Below are positions 1 through 12,059 of a stretch of 54,220 nucleotides of DNA, one piece after another (position 1 is the stretch's first letter; the number at the start of each line of letters is the position of its first letter). The stretch is from positions 1 through 54,220 of IMG/VR virus record IMGVR_UViG_3300020222_000028, one strand, 5' to 3'. Below the pieces are notes generated by a model. That model saw only the letters and a list, made by a program, of their open reading frames with translations. It was not told the origin of the DNA and searched no databases. This stretch comes from a virus. The translations under genes and the position numbers were made by a program.

Positions 1-3000
1 GGTGATAATCCAATCTACACTCTTAGTGGATCTGCTGTTGAGAAGTTCGCAACTCAAGGTGGAGAATCAACTCAACTCTTCATTCTATCTGGTAATGCAG
101 ATCAAAAGAATACAGAATCATATGTTGCTACTGGATCTCTCTTCAGCATCGTTGATGGCAGCGAGGCGAGAACATATATCTATGTTGCTCAGTCGCCAGA
201 TACACCAGCAACGATTATTACCGAGACTTATGATGATATTACACAGACAGCAAATGCTTATGAGAACTATGGATTCATCACTGATGTAGTAACCACTTCC
301 GAAGACTATGGCATCACTGATGTTATAGAGTTCTTTGTACTCAAGGGTGCTGCTGACGAATCGTTCAATAAGGGTCTATACACAGCTTCTGGTTCTATTA
401 ACATCAGTGGAGTTGGCAAAGTTAGAGAGATTCCAAAATGGGTTGGCGGTGGTACGATTGCCATTGCTGGCACTATTACCGAGAAGAATACTGAGTCTTA
501 TACGGGCACAGGATCTATTGCTGCTCTATCTGGTGCTGCTGAAGCATTTGGTGCAAATCCACCAGAGAATACTCAAGCATTCACTTACAGTGGATCTGCA
601 GTTGAGAAGTTCAGAGCGAACCCACCAGAAGACTTTGCTCAGTACACCTTCGGCAACTTTGCAACCGAAAGCTTCACTGCACAGACGCCCGATAATACAG
701 TTGCGATTAGTATTGATGTTGATTCAGTTGAAAGAAATACTGAGTCTTATACGGGCACAGGATCTATTGCTGCTCTATCTGGTGCTGCTGAAGCATTTGG
801 TGCTAACCCACCAGAATCTACACAAGCATTTACTACTTCTGGTACTGCTGTTGAGAAGTTTAGAGCAAACCCACCCGAAGACTTTGCTCAGTACACCTTC
901 GGCAACTTTGCAACCGAAAGCTTCACTGCACAGACGCCCGATAATACAGTTGCGATTAGTATTGATGTTGATTCAGTTGAAAGAAATACTGAGTCTTATG
1001 TTGGTACTGGTAATGCATTCACCTTCGTTGATTCTGACGAAAAAGTAACATTTGACTATACTGTTGAGATACCAGAAGTTCTTAATGAGTATAGAAATCT
1101 TATTAAGGATGCCACTGTATCCACAGAAGATTATGGATTGATTTCCGTTGCTGCGGATTCGTTTGATGATTGGGGTGCAACTGCAAGAAGTTATATTGAG
1201 ATCATTCCAACATCTATTGTTCGTTCTGCTCCTAGAGAGTTTGGTGTCGGTAATCTATTTGCAGTATCTGGTGCAGCAGAAGTCTTTGGTGCTAACCCAC
1301 TAGAGAACACCCAGATCTTTAGCTACACTGGCACTGCTACGGAGAAGAATACCGAGTCTTATGTTGGTGTAGGACAATCTGATCTGACTGGTGATGCGGG
1401 TGAAGATTTAGTTAAGACTTACGAAGGTTCTGGTGGATTGTTCAATATTGGTGGATCTATCTTCTTCATTGGATACTATCCATACGTTGATTATATAACA
1501 TTATTTACTTCTGGCGCTGCTTCATATATTGAAGTTAATGCATTCAATGGAACTGGCACAACTTCGCTGACTGGTGATGCGGGTGAAGATTTAGTTAAGA
1601 CTTACGAAGGTTCTGGTGGATTGTTCAATATTGGTGGCGGATCTGAGGCAAGAGTATATGTATATGGTTCTGATGTTATCATCGGATTTAATGAAGTTGA
1701 TTACGGATTTATCACTGAAACACCAACTGCTGATATTGACTACAGTACCATCACTATTGGCGAAATCGGTGGAATCTTTGATTATGGCAAGATAACATTT
1801 GAAGAGACTATTATTTCTGCAACGGGTCTTGTTGATATTTCTGGTGCTGTATATGTTACCACATCTCCAGCATACTATGGATCTGGTACTCTCACTCTTA
1901 GCGACACTGCACTTGAAAGAAACACTGAGGCGTTCAACGGAACTGGTACTGCTTCGCTTACTGGTGTTGGACTTGAGAATAATACAGAAAGATATATTGG
2001 TGTTGGCAATCTATTTACAACTGGAGGACATAGCGAAGTATTCGGTGCTAACCCAGTTGAATCCACTCTACTCTTCATCTACGCTGGTGCTGGAGTTGAG
2101 AAGAACACTGAGTCTTACGTTGGTACTGGCACCGCAACTGCTAGCGGTGTTGGTATTGAGAAGAACACCGAAATATTCAATGGTTCTGGTAATCTATTCA
2201 CTACATCTGGTGCTGCTGAGGCATTCATTGTTGATGTACCACCATCAACTCAGATCTTTAATATCGCTGGATATTCAGTTGAGAAGTTCACTGCTAATCC
2301 ACCAGAAGACTTTGCTCAGTTCAGCATCAACGTTACTTCTGTTGAGAAGAACACTGAGGATTATGTCGGTATTGGATCTGTATCTATTGACATCACTTCC
2401 GTTGAGAAGAACACTGAAGTATATGTTGGTACGGGAACTTCAACTCTAAGTGGCGTTGGATTAGCGAATAACACAAAAGTTTATATTGGCGTCGGTTCTC
2501 TGTTCACTGTTGGTGGATCTGCAGAAAGAGTTCGTTTCAACCCACCAGAAGGCACACAACTATTTGCTGTAACTGGTTCTATCACAGAGAAGAACACAGA
2601 GTCTTACGTTGGCGTTGGATCTACTGCTCTCACTGGAGCTGGTATTGAGAAGAACACTGAGGTATTTGTCGGCACTGGTTCCACTGCTCTCACTGGAGCT
2701 GGTGTTGAGAAGAACACTGAGGTATACATCGGAACTGTAGTTTCTGCTTCGTTTGATGGAGTTGCTGAAACTAAATTCATCACGGTTTACACTGCTGTTG
2801 TTTCTGGTGATGGAAAGTACGTTGTTTCGGTATCTTCGGTTGAAAGAAATACCGAGTCTTACGTTGGTACTGGCACTGCAACTGCTACTGGTGTTGGTAT
2901 TGAGAAGAATACCGAAGCATTCCTTGGTACTGGAGAACTATTCTCGTTCAATGGTCTTGCAGAAAGCTTTACCGTCAACCCAGAAGAAGGTACAGTTCTC

Positions 3001-5148
3001 TACACATTCGTTGGCGCTGGCGTTGAGAAGAACACCGAGAAGTGGGTTGGAACTGGCACAACGACTCTCAGTGGAACTAAGATTGAGAAGAACACTGAGT
3101 CCTACGTTGGTGTTGGTACTGAGACTCTCGGCGGTGCAGCAGTTGAGAAGAACACCGAAATATTCAATGGTTCTGGTAATCTATTCACTACATCTGGTGC
3201 GGCTGAAGTCTTTGGTGCTAACCCACCAGAGAATATTGTTCTCTTCACTTATGCTGGAGCTGCAGTTGAAAGAAACACTGAGTCTTATGTTGGCACTGGC
3301 ACCGAGACTCTTACAGGAACTGCAGTTGAGAAGAATACAGAATCCTATGTCGGAACTGGTATTCTCAACGCTTTATCTGGTGCTGCAGAAGCATACAGTG
3401 CTCAGAAACCAGAGAATACTGTTCTCTTTACATTCGCTGGTGCTGGCACAGAAAGATTCATTGCTCAAACCCCAGAGAATACTCAACTCTTCAAAATCAC
3501 TGGATTCTCTGTTGAGAGAAATACCGAAGCACACTTCGGTACTGGAACTACAACTGTCGCAGGAACTGCAGTTGAGAAAAACACTGAAGTATACAACGGT
3601 ACTGGCACTTTCACTGCATCTGGCGTTGGACTCGAATCTTTTGCACCAGTATATATTGCATCTGGAAATCTATTTACTACATCTGGTTCTGCCGAGTCGT
3701 TTGGTGCTAACTCACCAGAAGATACTTCTCTCTTCACTATTCTTGGCTTTGCAGTTGAGAGAAATACAGAAGCACACTTCGCAACTGGTGAAGCAACTGT
3801 AACTGGCACAGCAGTTGAGAAGAACACCGAGTCTTATGTTGGTATCGGTCAACTATTCTCCTATACTGGAGCGGCAGAAAGTATAACTGTAAATCCAGAA
3901 GAAAATACTGTTCTGTTTACATTTGTTGGTTTCGCTGCCGAAAGTTTCTCTGCTCAAACACCAGAAAATACACAACTATTTGAAATCACTGGATTCTCTC
4001 ATGAAAGAAATACAGAAACATATGATGGTAGTGGAACACTAACTGCTTCTGGTGATGTATATGCTCCAATATTCAAATCATATTTTGGTTCTGGTTCTGT
4101 ATTTGCAATAAACGGAGCAGCAGAATCCTTTGGTGTCAATCCACCCGAAGATACTGTTCTCTATAACTTTGTTGGCGCTGCAACAGAAAGAAATACTGAA
4201 GTATACTATGGCGAAGAAATAATCTATGTTGAGATCGATTCTGATGAATCATCTTCAAGAATATATACTGGTTTTGGATCACTTTCCAGTGTATCTGGTG
4301 CAGCAGAAGTCTTTGGTGCTAACCCACCAGAGAACACTCAGTTATTTACATACACTGGCGCGGCTACAGAGAAAAACACCGAGTCTTATAGTGGTGTTGG
4401 AAATATCAATATTGATGTTTCTTCAACAGAAAAGAATACAGAATCATATGTAGGTGCTGGAACTTTAACTACATCTGGTTCTGTAAATGTTTCAGAAACA
4501 AATATTGTTATTGCTTCTGGATCTCTGTTTACATTCTACGGTGCTTCAGAATCTATAGGCGTAAATCCACCAGAAAGTATTGTTCTGTTTGCTTATAATG
4601 GAGCAGCAGTTGAAAGAAATACAGAATCATATGAAGGATTTACTGATATTTCAATTACTGGATTTATTGAAGAAAGAAATACTGAATCGTATGAGGGAAG
4701 TGGTTCACTAACATTTAATGGTATTTCTGATATTTCTTCCACAAATATTTACTTAGGTGAGACGGATATCCAACTATCTGGAACTGCAAACGAAGAATAT
4801 GTGCCTAGTGGATATAGAGGTAGAGGAACAGCTACTATATCAGGTGCTAGTGTAGAATCTATTAGTGAAGTATTTGTTGCTTCTGGTTCTCTATTTGGTG
4901 TTGGAGGTTCGGCAGAAGCAACCACAAATGTTGTTGACAGTAATATTTTTGCAACTATTAGTGGTTCTGCAGTTACCACCAAGACAAATATTGTTCTCGG
5001 GAACGGAACATTATTCACATTTAATGGTGTGGCAGAATCTATTAGTAGAAATCCAGACACACAAACAACAGCATTTGTTATTTCTGGTTCAAGTGCAACT
5101 GTCAATAATCCATATCGCCCACCCAGAACTTACGTCTCCATTATCTAA
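1..5148 (+). CDS. Giant repeat-rich virion/tail-fibre-like protein, 5' end outside the window
   Basis: The frame is open from base 1 to the TAA at 5146-5148, so 1,715 codons are visible and the true start lies upstream. A TTG at 1138 is only an internal codon. The protein is almost wholly repetitive. About 30 copies of a [E/Q][K/R]NTE core followed by a YVGTG-like turn alternate with a longer unit of the type GNLFTTSGAAE-x-FGANPPENTQLF. A sparser motif, EDYGFIT-like, occurs near residues 87-107, 375-380 and 565-595. Charged turns alternate with short Thr/Val/Ser-rich stretches, which suggests a beta-solenoid or a string of small beta domains. Long exact DNA repeats inside it point to recent internal duplication. 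It heads a block of structural genes, so a virion-surface or fibre role is likely but inferred. The exact function is unknown. Confidence 0.8.
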   Translation, partial: GDNPIYTLSGSAVEKFATQGGESTQLFILSGNADQKNTESYVATGSLFSIVDGSEARTYIYVAQSPDTPATIITETYDDITQTANAYENYGFITDVVTTSEDYGITDVIEFFVLKGAADESFNKGLYTASGSINISGVGKVREIPKWVGGGTIAIAGTITEKNTESYTGTGSIAALSGAAEAFGANPPENTQAFTYSGSAVEKFRANPPEDFAQYTFGNFATESFTAQTPDNTVAISIDVDSVERNTESYTGTGSIAALSGAAEAFGANPPESTQAFTTSGTAVEKFRANPPEDFAQYTFGNFATESFTAQTPDNTVAISIDVDSVERNTESYVGTGNAFTFVDSDEKVTFDYTVEIPEVLNEYRNLIKDATVSTEDYGLISVAADSFDDWGATARSYIEIIPTSIVRSAPREFGVGNLFAVSGAAEVFGANPLENTQIFSYTGTATEKNTESYVGVGQSDLTGDAGEDLVKTYEGSGGLFNIGGSIFFIGYYPYVDYITLFTSGAASYIEVNAFNGTGTTSLTGDAGEDLVKTYEGSGGLFNIGGGSEARVYVYGSDVIIGFNEVDYGFITETPTADIDYSTITIGEIGGIFDYGKITFEETIISATGLVDISGAVYVTTSPAYYGSGTLTLSDTALERNTEAFNGTGTASLTGVGLENNTERYIGVGNLFTTGGHSEVFGANPVESTLLFIYAGAGVEKNTESYVGTGTATASGVGIEKNTEIFNGSGNLFTTSGAAEAFIVDVPPSTQIFNIAGYSVEKFTANPPEDFAQFSINVTSVEKNTEDYVGIGSVSIDITSVEKNTEVYVGTGTSTLSGVGLANNTKVYIGVGSLFTVGGSAERVRFNPPEGTQLFAVTGSITEKNTESYVGVGSTALTGAGIEKNTEVFVGTGSTALTGAGVEKNTEVYIGTVVSASFDGVAETKFITVYTAVVSGDGKYVVSVSSVERNTESYVGTGTATATGVGIEKNTEAFLGTGELFSFNGLAESFTVNPEEGTVLYTFVGAGVEKNTEKWVGTGTTTLSGTKIEKNTESYVGVGTETLGGAAVEKNTEIFNGSGNLFTTSGAAEVFGANPPENIVLFTYAGAAVERNTESYVGTGTETLTGTAVEKNTESYVGTGILNALSGAAEAYSAQKPENTVLFTFAGAGTERFIAQTPENTQLFKITGFSVERNTEAHFGTGTTTVAGTAVEKNTEVYNGTGTFTASGVGLESFAPVYIASGNLFTTSGSAESFGANSPEDTSLFTILGFAVERNTEAHFATGEATVTGTAVEKNTESYVGIGQLFSYTGAAESITVNPEENTVLFTFVGFAAESFSAQTPENTQLFEITGFSHERNTETYDGSGTLTASGDVYAPIFKSYFGSGSVFAINGAAESFGVNPPEDTVLYNFVGAATERNTEVYYGEEIIYVEIDSDESSSRIYTGFGSLSSVSGAAEVFGANPPENTQLFTYTGAATEKNTESYSGVGNINIDVSSTEKNTESYVGAGTLTTSGSVNVSETNIVIASGSLFTFYGASESIGVNPPESIVLFAYNGAAVERNTESYEGFTDISITGFIEERNTESYEGSGSLTFNGISDISSTNIYLGETDIQLSGTANEEYVPSGYRGRGTATISGASVESISEVFVASGSLFGVGGSAEATTNVVDSNIFATISGSAVTTKTNIVLGNGTLFTFNGVAESISRNPDTQTTAFVISGSSATVNNPYRPPRTYVSII
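628..999 (+). repeat. Exact 123-base direct repeat (628-750 and 877-999)
   Basis: Bases 628-750 and 877-999 are identical. They are offset by 249 bases (83 codons), so the frame is kept. The flanks up to about 487 and 736 are also nearly identical. This is an in-frame tandem duplication of one long and one short protein repeat unit within the giant gene. Confidence 0.9.
1384..1637 (+). repeat. Exact 71-base direct repeat (1384-1454 and 1567-1637)
   Basis: Both copies encode the same stretch LTGDAGEDLVKTYEGSGG plus the next six residues. The offset of 183 bases (61 codons) keeps the frame. The copies diverge sharply on both sides, which fits a recent duplication or gene-conversion tract. Confidence 0.9.
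2156..3200 (+). repeat. Exact 58-base dispersed repeat (2156-2213 and 3143-3200)
   Basis: The two 58-base copies lie 987 bases (329 codons) apart in the giant repeat gene. Both encode EKNTEIFNGSGNLFTTSG. Neighbouring units encode similar protein with different synonymous codons, so perfect DNA identity here suggests a recent copying event. Confidence 0.85.
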
Positions 5149-5151
5149 TCT

Positions 5152-5159
5152 TATAAATA
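5152..5159 (+). promoter_or_regulatory. T4-type late promoter TATAAATA
   Basis: A perfect TATAAATA lies just after the stop of the giant repeat gene and 30 bases before the next start. T4-like phages use this box with the gp55 sigma factor, and gene 55 is in this window. It would serve the 62-residue gene and the 2,206-residue gene behind it. Confidence 0.75.
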
Positions 5160-5189
5160 AGAAAAGAAAGCATTCGGATAGGGAATTCC

Positions 5190-5378
5190 ATGACTACCAG
5201 AGTCAAACTAAGAAGAGGAACGACCGCTGAACATAATGTATTTACTGGTGCTGAAGCGGAAATTACATTTGATACTGATAAAAAATCAGTAATCATGCAT
5301 GATGGTACAACTCAAGGTGGATTTGAAGTTGCCAAACAGAGCACAGCAGTAGCCCTATCAATCGCCCTAGGTGGTTAA
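5190..5378 (+). CDS. Small orphan fibre-head domain protein (Mtd N-terminal-like), 62 residues
   Basis: The protein has the signature V-K-L-R-R-G-T-T-A-E-H-x3-FTGAEAE, then TFDTDKK and MHDGTTQGG. This is the N-terminal domain seen on many phage fibre proteins, related to the major tropism determinant N-terminal family. The same domain opens the 538-residue protein at 12060, where it continues into a long fibre. Here it stops after 62 residues, followed only by a short Ala/Ser/Leu tail. ATG 5190 has an AGGG-type ribosome site six bases upstream and a late promoter at 5152. It could be a free-standing adaptor or capping domain, or the remnant of a fibre gene. The domain call is fairly sure; the role is inferred. 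Confidence 0.7.
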   Translation: MTTRVKLRRGTTAEHNVFTGAEAEITFDTDKKSVIMHDGTTQGGFEVAKQSTAVALSIALGG

Positions 5379-5407
5379 TCTAGTAATATTAAGAGAGACA
5401 TAAAAAA

Positions 5408-8400
5408 ATGGCAAAACGCTTAGTACATAGTTACACCTTTTCCCCATCAACTAATACGGTAGTTATTGATGGCAATATTCATCTAAGAAGATTACTTCTG
5501 ATTACTAATGTATCAGAAAATATTCTCATTTACAACTTTGCAGAACCAACCTTAGGTGCGAGTTCCGTAACATTTGATTCTGTTACCGAACAGACAACTC
5601 TTGTCTTGGCAAAAAATTGTTCTGAAATGAGTGCTACGGATAGTCTTCAAATCTTCATTGAAGAGGATGCAGTTAAGTTTGAACCAGACGAGGCATATAC
5701 TGACCCAGTATCTAAGTTTAGAATCTCAGAAGCTCAGACTTTGATTGATACTGACTTTGAATATGGTCTTCAGTCAACTAAGTGGGAAACTCTTGAGATG
5801 CTCAATAATATCCCATCGTTTTTCAGCAGAAGTGGAGATACTCCTCTTGCGGTTACAAACGTAACCGTAACTGCAGATAATGATACATTGATTGTAACTG
5901 CACCTTCTCATGGTCTCTCGACAGGAACTCCCATTGATGTCCGTGGTCTTAGTGTAACTACACTTGAAGGTAGTTATATTATTAGATCGGTATTAGACTC
6001 CGATAGATTCACTTTTATCGCTAGAGAAGAAGCAACTTTTACTGGATCTGTTTTTGGTAGTTATACTACTATTGTTCCTGGGCAGTTTTATCAGAGTGCA
6101 TCAGTATCATATAAAAAAATCATTACAGATGCTGCAACCCCATCAACGATTACGATTGAAACCCCATTCCCATCTGGGTTTGTTTCTGGTGCTTCATTTT
6201 ATCTAACTAATACGATTGCTCTTACAAACATTTCGTTTGATTCTACTTTAGTAGATGTTGCCGATACTTTAACAAGCACCGCAACATTCGATCCAACTGG
6301 AACTCAGTCCGCTGGAACTTTAGATGGATATAATGTAACTATTTGGGATAAGCAAGGTGTTTCTGGTATCGCAAATAGCAGAACTATTACTAGCGATTCT
6401 ATTGATATTTCAACAAATAATATCACATTAAATGCTCACGGATTTACTGATGATACAGCTGTAGTTATTTTCCCTGCTGCTGGTGCTTCAATCCCTGACG
6501 GATTAACTGGTGGTAGAGCATATGTTCTCAGAACTGTTGATGCAAACGTTTTCTACCTAACAAGATATTGGGGTTCAACGTCAGCAGTTGATATTACTAG
6601 TGTAGGTTCTGGTCAGTTCCTTATTGTCAAGGCATATGGCGTAAGATCTATTAATCCTTCAACAGATAACTTTAAGTTCTACGAGTCTCCTGGGTGGGCA
6701 GCAACACAAAAATTTGTTTACTATAGAGGTGATCAATCCCCATCTCTTATTCAATCAACTTCTTACTCAGGCGCTTCTTCTGTATCTGGTCCTGCCGATG
6801 CAGTTGGAACTATTGGGGAATGGTATACTGCTGACACAGCAAACTTATCTAGTACATATTTTATTACTGCTGGTTCTACTGTTGATTGGACCACAAATAC
6901 TGCGTCAACTGGCACATACAATATTACAGAAGGACCACTTCTTGCCTTAAACTCACTAAGAAAAGAAGCAGGTTCTTTCAGTGGAACTGGTACTATTTCT
7001 ACCACTACTTTAACCATTTCAGCTGTAACTGATGGTCGTTTAAGAATCGGCAGTGTTATTTCTGGTACTGGTGTAACTGTTGGTACTAGAATCACTGCCC
7101 TTGGTACTGGTACTGGTGGTATTGGAACTTATACCGTAAGTGCTTCACAGACTGTTTCCGCCGCAACAACGATTACAGGTAACCTACAATATTCCGTAGA
7201 CTCACTAGCAGTAACTCCACTTGGAGCTACATCGCGCAAAGGAGAAACATATGATACTACTGGTTCTAGTGGTATTGCTCTTGTTACTCCGAATATGATC
7301 TCGGGTAACTTGATTAACTTTGGTGCAAACACACAACCATTCACAGATGCTCAAGGTGTTGCTGTTATTCCTCTTCCTGGAACAACTCTTCCTTCTGGTT
7401 TGATTGGTGGTAGAGCATATGCTATCAGAACAACTGGTCCTTCTGGAGCTTCAGCATCTACTCCAGCTCTAGTACTGGCACAAAACAGCACTACAGCACA
7501 GACTCTAACAGGATTTTCTGGTCCTGGATTCTTGCTGATTGCTGGTATGGTAATCAGCACCGTTGCTAATAACAGTGCAACGATTACCATGCAAGCTGCT
7601 GATGTCAATAATAACAATGCTGGTAGAGGTTTTGCGATCAATGGAACAACTGACCAAAAGTTTGTATACTTCAATGGTCCTGCTCTAAACAACCTTTCTT
7701 CAGCAGGAAACGTTTTCCAAAGTGCTATTAGTGGCGTTGGTTCTTCTGGTAACTCATGGGCAGCATCTGAATGGACTACTAATGGTAGCACATTTATTGG
7801 TACTGTTGCCACAACTAATGCCAGTGCTACTATTACCGTTTCTGCCTCACCAACTGCTATTACAGGATCACTTGAAATTGGTTCGGCAGTTGCTGGTCCT
7901 GGTATTCCAAACGGCGCATTTATCACTGCATTTGGAACTGGTACTGGTGGTGCTGGTACTTATACGATCAGTGCTGCTGCTGGTGCTGGATTTGGTACTG
8001 GAGTTATTACGGGTCAAAATATTAGTCTTACAAATACTTTCTTCAGTAGATCATATCCATCTGCAACCACAATGACTCTTTCTACTACAAGAGGTGGTAC
8101 AGCATTCAATTTCTCTGCTGCGTACTCATTTTCTACTGGTCAACAGATTCACCTTCTAGTTCCTTATCGTTCATTAGAAACCGCTTGGTCTATCTTCCAA
8201 CCTAATCACGGATATTCAAATAATGATGTAGTACGTTATGATTCCCACGGTTCTACTGCTATCAGTGGTTTAACATCTGGCACAGATTATTACGCAAGAG
8301 TCTACGATGTAAACAGATATTCACTATCTACAACTTCAGGTGGCGTTAAGATTAATCTCACTAACTTTGGCGCTACTGCAGCAAACACTCATGTGTTTGC

Positions 8401-11400
8401 TCAGACTAAGGGTATTCATGCATTCTTACCATACCAAGAATATACTGGAAGAAACCTTATCAACTTCCCATCTGCACACGGATTCTCAGATAACGACATC
8501 GTTACCTATTCAAATGGTGGGGGAACAAGTATTGCTGGTCTAACTCAGAATGCTGCAATATCAGTCTCTGCTATTACATCAAATTCTACTACATTTACAG
8601 TAACTACATCTTCAACTACATGGGCTGCAGGAGATGGTGTTGTAATCAATAATGTAACTCCTTCTGCTTATAACGGTAGTTGGACGATTGCTAGCACAAA
8701 CGGAAGTACTTCATTCACTGTTAACAGCACAGCAAACCCAGGATCAGCAACTGCTTTCGGAACGGCAACAAAAGGATATTTTGTTGAGCTTAGTACGCCA
8801 TTGAAGTTTGGTCTTAAGCAGACTGCAGCTGGTTCGCGTATAGATTTGGAAAGTTTTGGTTCTGGTTCTGCTCATGTCTTCACTGAAACTGTTTCCAATT
8901 CAACTGCCGATACTATTTTGAAAGTAAACCACGGATTAACTCCTGGAACAGAACTTGTCTATGATGATGGAGGTAACACAACGATTGGCGGTCTTACTGA
9001 CTTACAGACATATTATGTCAAAGAAGTTATTGGACTTGATAGATTTACTCTTGCTTCAGAACCAAATGGCGTAAGAGTTAACTTATCATCTGCTGGTACA
9101 GGAACACAGTCCTTTAATGTTCAGACTGCTGGTTCATTTGATGGTGCATATGATATTAGCAATGTTATTTCTCCAACTGAATATAGCTTCTCTGTATCGT
9201 CGCAAGTTCCAAAGATTCAACGAAGCGTAAACCCAACAACTCAGCTTAACACAACTACTGACCTGTTCACAATCACAAACCACCGTTTTGCTACTGGTAC
9301 TGCTGTTGAGTATAGCAATAACGGTAATACAAGCATTGGCGGTTTAACAAATAATGCAACTTATTTTGTTATTCGTACTGATAAAGATACATTCAAACTT
9401 GCGGATACTTATGTTGATGCACTAGCTGGAAACGTCAGAGATATTACTAATGCTGGTTCTGGAACTTCACACGTTTTTACATCATTCAGTGTTGTTGGCG
9501 AAGTTGTTGGAACTGGAACAGTTGCTGTATCAAGTGGTCTTTCAACTATAACTGGTGCTGGAACTACATTCCTTTCCACATTCCGTGTTGGCGATACCAT
9601 CATAATCAACCTAGGAAATGGATCAGTTCTTCAATCAGAGATCATCGCAATCAAGGACAACTTATCACTTACGATTGCGACAGCAGCTTCAACAACTTCT
9701 TCAAATCTAGCATATCTGATTCCTTCTGGTCTGTATGTACGTCCTGGTTGCTACAGTCTACATAGACCATTTGACGGTGGTGTTGAAATCAATGCTGGTT
9801 ATGGTGCTGACTCTCAGATCGTTCGTCAGACTCGTAGATACTTCCGTTATCAGTCAGGTAAAGGTCTTGTCTGTCAGTTTGCGATTAACTTCAATCCATC
9901 TATTGAGATTCAGTCAATCACTGCATCTGGTAATGTTGCTACAGTGTCTACTCTACTTCCACATGGTCTTATTCCTACTAAGACATTTATTGTTGAAGAA
10001 GCTGAAGTTACTTCTGGTGTGAATCACTACAATGGATCTTTTTCTGTTCAATCTGTTCTTTCTAGTACCACATTTACTTATGTGATGGCGGGAGAACCAG
10101 ATGACGCATCTGCAAACGGATTCCCCAAACTACAGGTTAGAAACTGGAATGGTGCTGCTATTCGCTGTGGTATGAATGACTTCCAAAATGGTATGTTCTG
10201 GGAGTATGATGGAACCACTCTGTATGCTGTGAGAAGAAACAGCACTCAGCAGGTTGCTGGTACAATCAACGCAACTAGGAATAGCTCTGTTATCATTGGA
10301 AACGGAACTCGTTTCGTAGAACAACTTTCTCCTGGTGACTATGTTGTTATTCGCGGTCAATCATACAAGATTACTAGTATCGCATCTAATACTACAATGT
10401 ATGTTTCGCCTTCATATAAGGGAGTAACTACATCTCGTGCAGTTATTACCAAAACTATTGATGTCAAAGTTCCACAAAATGAGTTTAGTATTGATAAATG
10501 TGATGGAACAGGTCCATCTGGTTATGTATTGGATATTGGCAGGATTCAGATGACCTATATTGATTACTCTTGGTACGGTGCAGGTAAGATTCGCTTTGGA
10601 TTCAAGGACCAAGATGGTCATGTTAAGTATGTTCACGAGTTCAAGCACAACAACAAAGAGTATGAAGCGTATCTACGTTCTGGTAACTTACCTGCTCGTT
10701 ATGAGATTGTTAACACAGGAACTCCACAGTTTGCTCCTTCACTAGCACACTGGGGTACTACGGTTGCTATGGATGGTAAGTATGAAGATGACGGTTCATA
10801 CCTCTTCACTGGTTCGTCCTCACTCCTTTCGTTCTCTGGTAGCTCAACGACAACTAACGGTGATACTACTGGCAACTACTTATATGTAAATACTGATGGT
10901 TCTACAAGTACGATTCCAACTACGTTTACAAACACAACAACGATTGGTACTGCATCAGTTAATGTTGTAACAAACAGAATCACTCTGGCAAACCATGGAT
11001 TTGCTGCAAACTCGTTGGTTCAATATCAAAACGGTGGTGGTGCTGGCATTAACGGATTAACTAATGGTGCGTACTACTTTGTAATCTCACCACAAACGAA
11101 TGACTTCCAACTATCCGCAACTAAAAGTGGTAGTGTTATTGATATCACCAGTACAGGAAACGCCGCTCAGTTCTTCCGCCATAACTTCAGATTTGCAGTA
11201 ACTCTTACTAACATTCCTGGTTATGGCAATAAACTGATTCATAGATTCACCACTGACGCTTCTGGTTTTGCTGCTATTGGATCTATTTCGTTCGGTACTC
11301 AAATCAAAGCAACTGCCATTAACTCAGTAACTGCAACTGCTGGTGGTCAGGCAAGAGTATATCGTGTTCTGAATGCTGGTAGCGGTAAAGCATCTATTGA

Positions 11401-12028
11401 CTTCTTCTTCACTGCTGATGCTGCTTCACAAACAACCAACCCACCTGGAACCACTGGATTCATTCCTGCTTCAACATCTTATGGCAGTGTTCAGCATACC
11501 GTTGGTACTGATACTCCAATCCCACCATTGATTCCACTACTTTCGATTCGTCTTGCGCCTTCTGTTGATAGTGGTCTTGTTGGTCTAACTGGTGTCCGTG
11601 ATATTATCAACCGAATGCAGTTGGATTTACAAACTGTAGGTCTACTCACAACGCACGACGTTGAGATTCGTTTGATTCTGAATGGTTCTCTAAACCAGTA
11701 TAACTGGCAGAACATCGGTAGACCTTCTCTGTGTCAGTTTATTTCTCACGTTAATGATGATACTGTAACTGGTGGTACTATTGTGTTTACCTTCCGTGCT
11801 ACTGGCGGATCTACAGAAGCTAGCGGTAAGAAGTTGGCAAACGTATTCAATCAGTCTATTGATAACCTACTATCACTAGGTAACTCAATCCTAGGTGGAG
11901 ATGGTGTATTCCCTGACGGACCTGACGTTCTAACGGTTGCTATCGCGCCATTGAACACTTCTGGTATTACTGTTAACTCACCGTTCTCCCTATCATCTAG
12001 GATCACTTGGTCTGAATCACAAGCATAA
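5408..12028 (+). CDS. Giant virion structural protein with several repeat families (2,206 residues)
   Basis: The N-terminal ~150 residues are non-repetitive ([11 protein letters not shown]...). From about residue 165 a module recurs about eight times: a start like NHGF/SHGL-x-G-x-V, then G-x-x-x-I-x-GL and a YYV-x6-F-x-L ending (near residues 170, 345, 930, 1020, 1175, 1280, 1520 and 1860). Two copies of another module lie near residues 524-591 and 795-874, each carrying [12 protein letters not shown] or [21 protein letters not shown] module lies near residue 1085. Such modules are common in marine-phage structural proteins. The C-terminal ~200 residues are again unique. There are no membrane segments or enzyme motifs. 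It probably builds a long beta-rich appendage in one transcript with the orphan fibre-head gene. Its exact place in the virion is unknown. Confidence 0.8.
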   Translation: MAKRLVHSYTFSPSTNTVVIDGNIHLRRLLLITNVSENILIYNFAEPTLGASSVTFDSVTEQTTLVLAKNCSEMSATDSLQIFIEEDAVKFEPDEAYTDPVSKFRISEAQTLIDTDFEYGLQSTKWETLEMLNNIPSFFSRSGDTPLAVTNVTVTADNDTLIVTAPSHGLSTGTPIDVRGLSVTTLEGSYIIRSVLDSDRFTFIAREEATFTGSVFGSYTTIVPGQFYQSASVSYKKIITDAATPSTITIETPFPSGFVSGASFYLTNTIALTNISFDSTLVDVADTLTSTATFDPTGTQSAGTLDGYNVTIWDKQGVSGIANSRTITSDSIDISTNNITLNAHGFTDDTAVVIFPAAGASIPDGLTGGRAYVLRTVDANVFYLTRYWGSTSAVDITSVGSGQFLIVKAYGVRSINPSTDNFKFYESPGWAATQKFVYYRGDQSPSLIQSTSYSGASSVSGPADAVGTIGEWYTADTANLSSTYFITAGSTVDWTTNTASTGTYNITEGPLLALNSLRKEAGSFSGTGTISTTTLTISAVTDGRLRIGSVISGTGVTVGTRITALGTGTGGIGTYTVSASQTVSAATTITGNLQYSVDSLAVTPLGATSRKGETYDTTGSSGIALVTPNMISGNLINFGANTQPFTDAQGVAVIPLPGTTLPSGLIGGRAYAIRTTGPSGASASTPALVLAQNSTTAQTLTGFSGPGFLLIAGMVISTVANNSATITMQAADVNNNNAGRGFAINGTTDQKFVYFNGPALNNLSSAGNVFQSAISGVGSSGNSWAASEWTTNGSTFIGTVATTNASATITVSASPTAITGSLEIGSAVAGPGIPNGAFITAFGTGTGGAGTYTISAAAGAGFGTGVITGQNISLTNTFFSRSYPSATTMTLSTTRGGTAFNFSAAYSFSTGQQIHLLVPYRSLETAWSIFQPNHGYSNNDVVRYDSHGSTAISGLTSGTDYYARVYDVNRYSLSTTSGGVKINLTNFGATAANTHVFAQTKGIHAFLPYQEYTGRNLINFPSAHGFSDNDIVTYSNGGGTSIAGLTQNAAISVSAITSNSTTFTVTTSSTTWAAGDGVVINNVTPSAYNGSWTIASTNGSTSFTVNSTANPGSATAFGTATKGYFVELSTPLKFGLKQTAAGSRIDLESFGSGSAHVFTETVSNSTADTILKVNHGLTPGTELVYDDGGNTTIGGLTDLQTYYVKEVIGLDRFTLASEPNGVRVNLSSAGTGTQSFNVQTAGSFDGAYDISNVISPTEYSFSVSSQVPKIQRSVNPTTQLNTTTDLFTITNHRFATGTAVEYSNNGNTSIGGLTNNATYFVIRTDKDTFKLADTYVDALAGNVRDITNAGSGTSHVFTSFSVVGEVVGTGTVAVSSGLSTITGAGTTFLSTFRVGDTIIINLGNGSVLQSEIIAIKDNLSLTIATAASTTSSNLAYLIPSGLYVRPGCYSLHRPFDGGVEINAGYGADSQIVRQTRRYFRYQSGKGLVCQFAINFNPSIEIQSITASGNVATVSTLLPHGLIPTKTFIVEEAEVTSGVNHYNGSFSVQSVLSSTTFTYVMAGEPDDASANGFPKLQVRNWNGAAIRCGMNDFQNGMFWEYDGTTLYAVRRNSTQQVAGTINATRNSSVIIGNGTRFVEQLSPGDYVVIRGQSYKITSIASNTTMYVSPSYKGVTTSRAVITKTIDVKVPQNEFSIDKCDGTGPSGYVLDIGRIQMTYIDYSWYGAGKIRFGFKDQDGHVKYVHEFKHNNKEYEAYLRSGNLPARYEIVNTGTPQFAPSLAHWGTTVAMDGKYEDDGSYLFTGSSSLLSFSGSSTTTNGDTTGNYLYVNTDGSTSTIPTTFTNTTTIGTASVNVVTNRITLANHGFAANSLVQYQNGGGAGINGLTNGAYYFVISPQTNDFQLSATKSGSVIDITSTGNAAQFFRHNFRFAVTLTNIPGYGNKLIHRFTTDASGFAAIGSISFGTQIKATAINSVTATAGGQARVYRVLNAGSGKASIDFFFTADAASQTTNPPGTTGFIPASTSYGSVQHTVGTDTPIPPLIPLLSIRLAPSVDSGLVGLTGVRDIINRMQLDLQTVGLLTTHDVEIRLILNGSLNQYNWQNIGRPSLCQFISHVNDDTVTGGTIVFTFRATGGSTEASGKKLANVFNQSIDNLLSLGNSILGGDGVFPDGPDVLTVAIAPLNTSGITVNSPFSLSSRITWSESQA

Positions 12029-12029
12029 T

Positions 12030-12037
12030 CATAAATA
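12030..12037 (+). promoter_or_regulatory. Late promoter variant CATAAATA
   Basis: CATAAATA overlaps the stop region of the giant gene and lies 22 bases upstream of the ATG at 12060. It fits the NATAAATA form described for cyanophage late promoters. Confidence 0.6.
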
Positions 12038-12059
12038 TCTAATAAAGAGATAGGAAACA

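Noticed and set aside
1138-1140. TTG at 1138 as the start of the giant repeat gene
   Set aside because: The same frame is open and equally repetitive from base 1, so the real start is outside the window.
335-3802. Long second-frame open frames at 335-1048, 1799-2449 and 2753-3802
   Set aside because: They are by-products of the repeated DNA in the giant gene. Their translations are Leu/Arg-rich copies of each other, and the first frame is open throughout.
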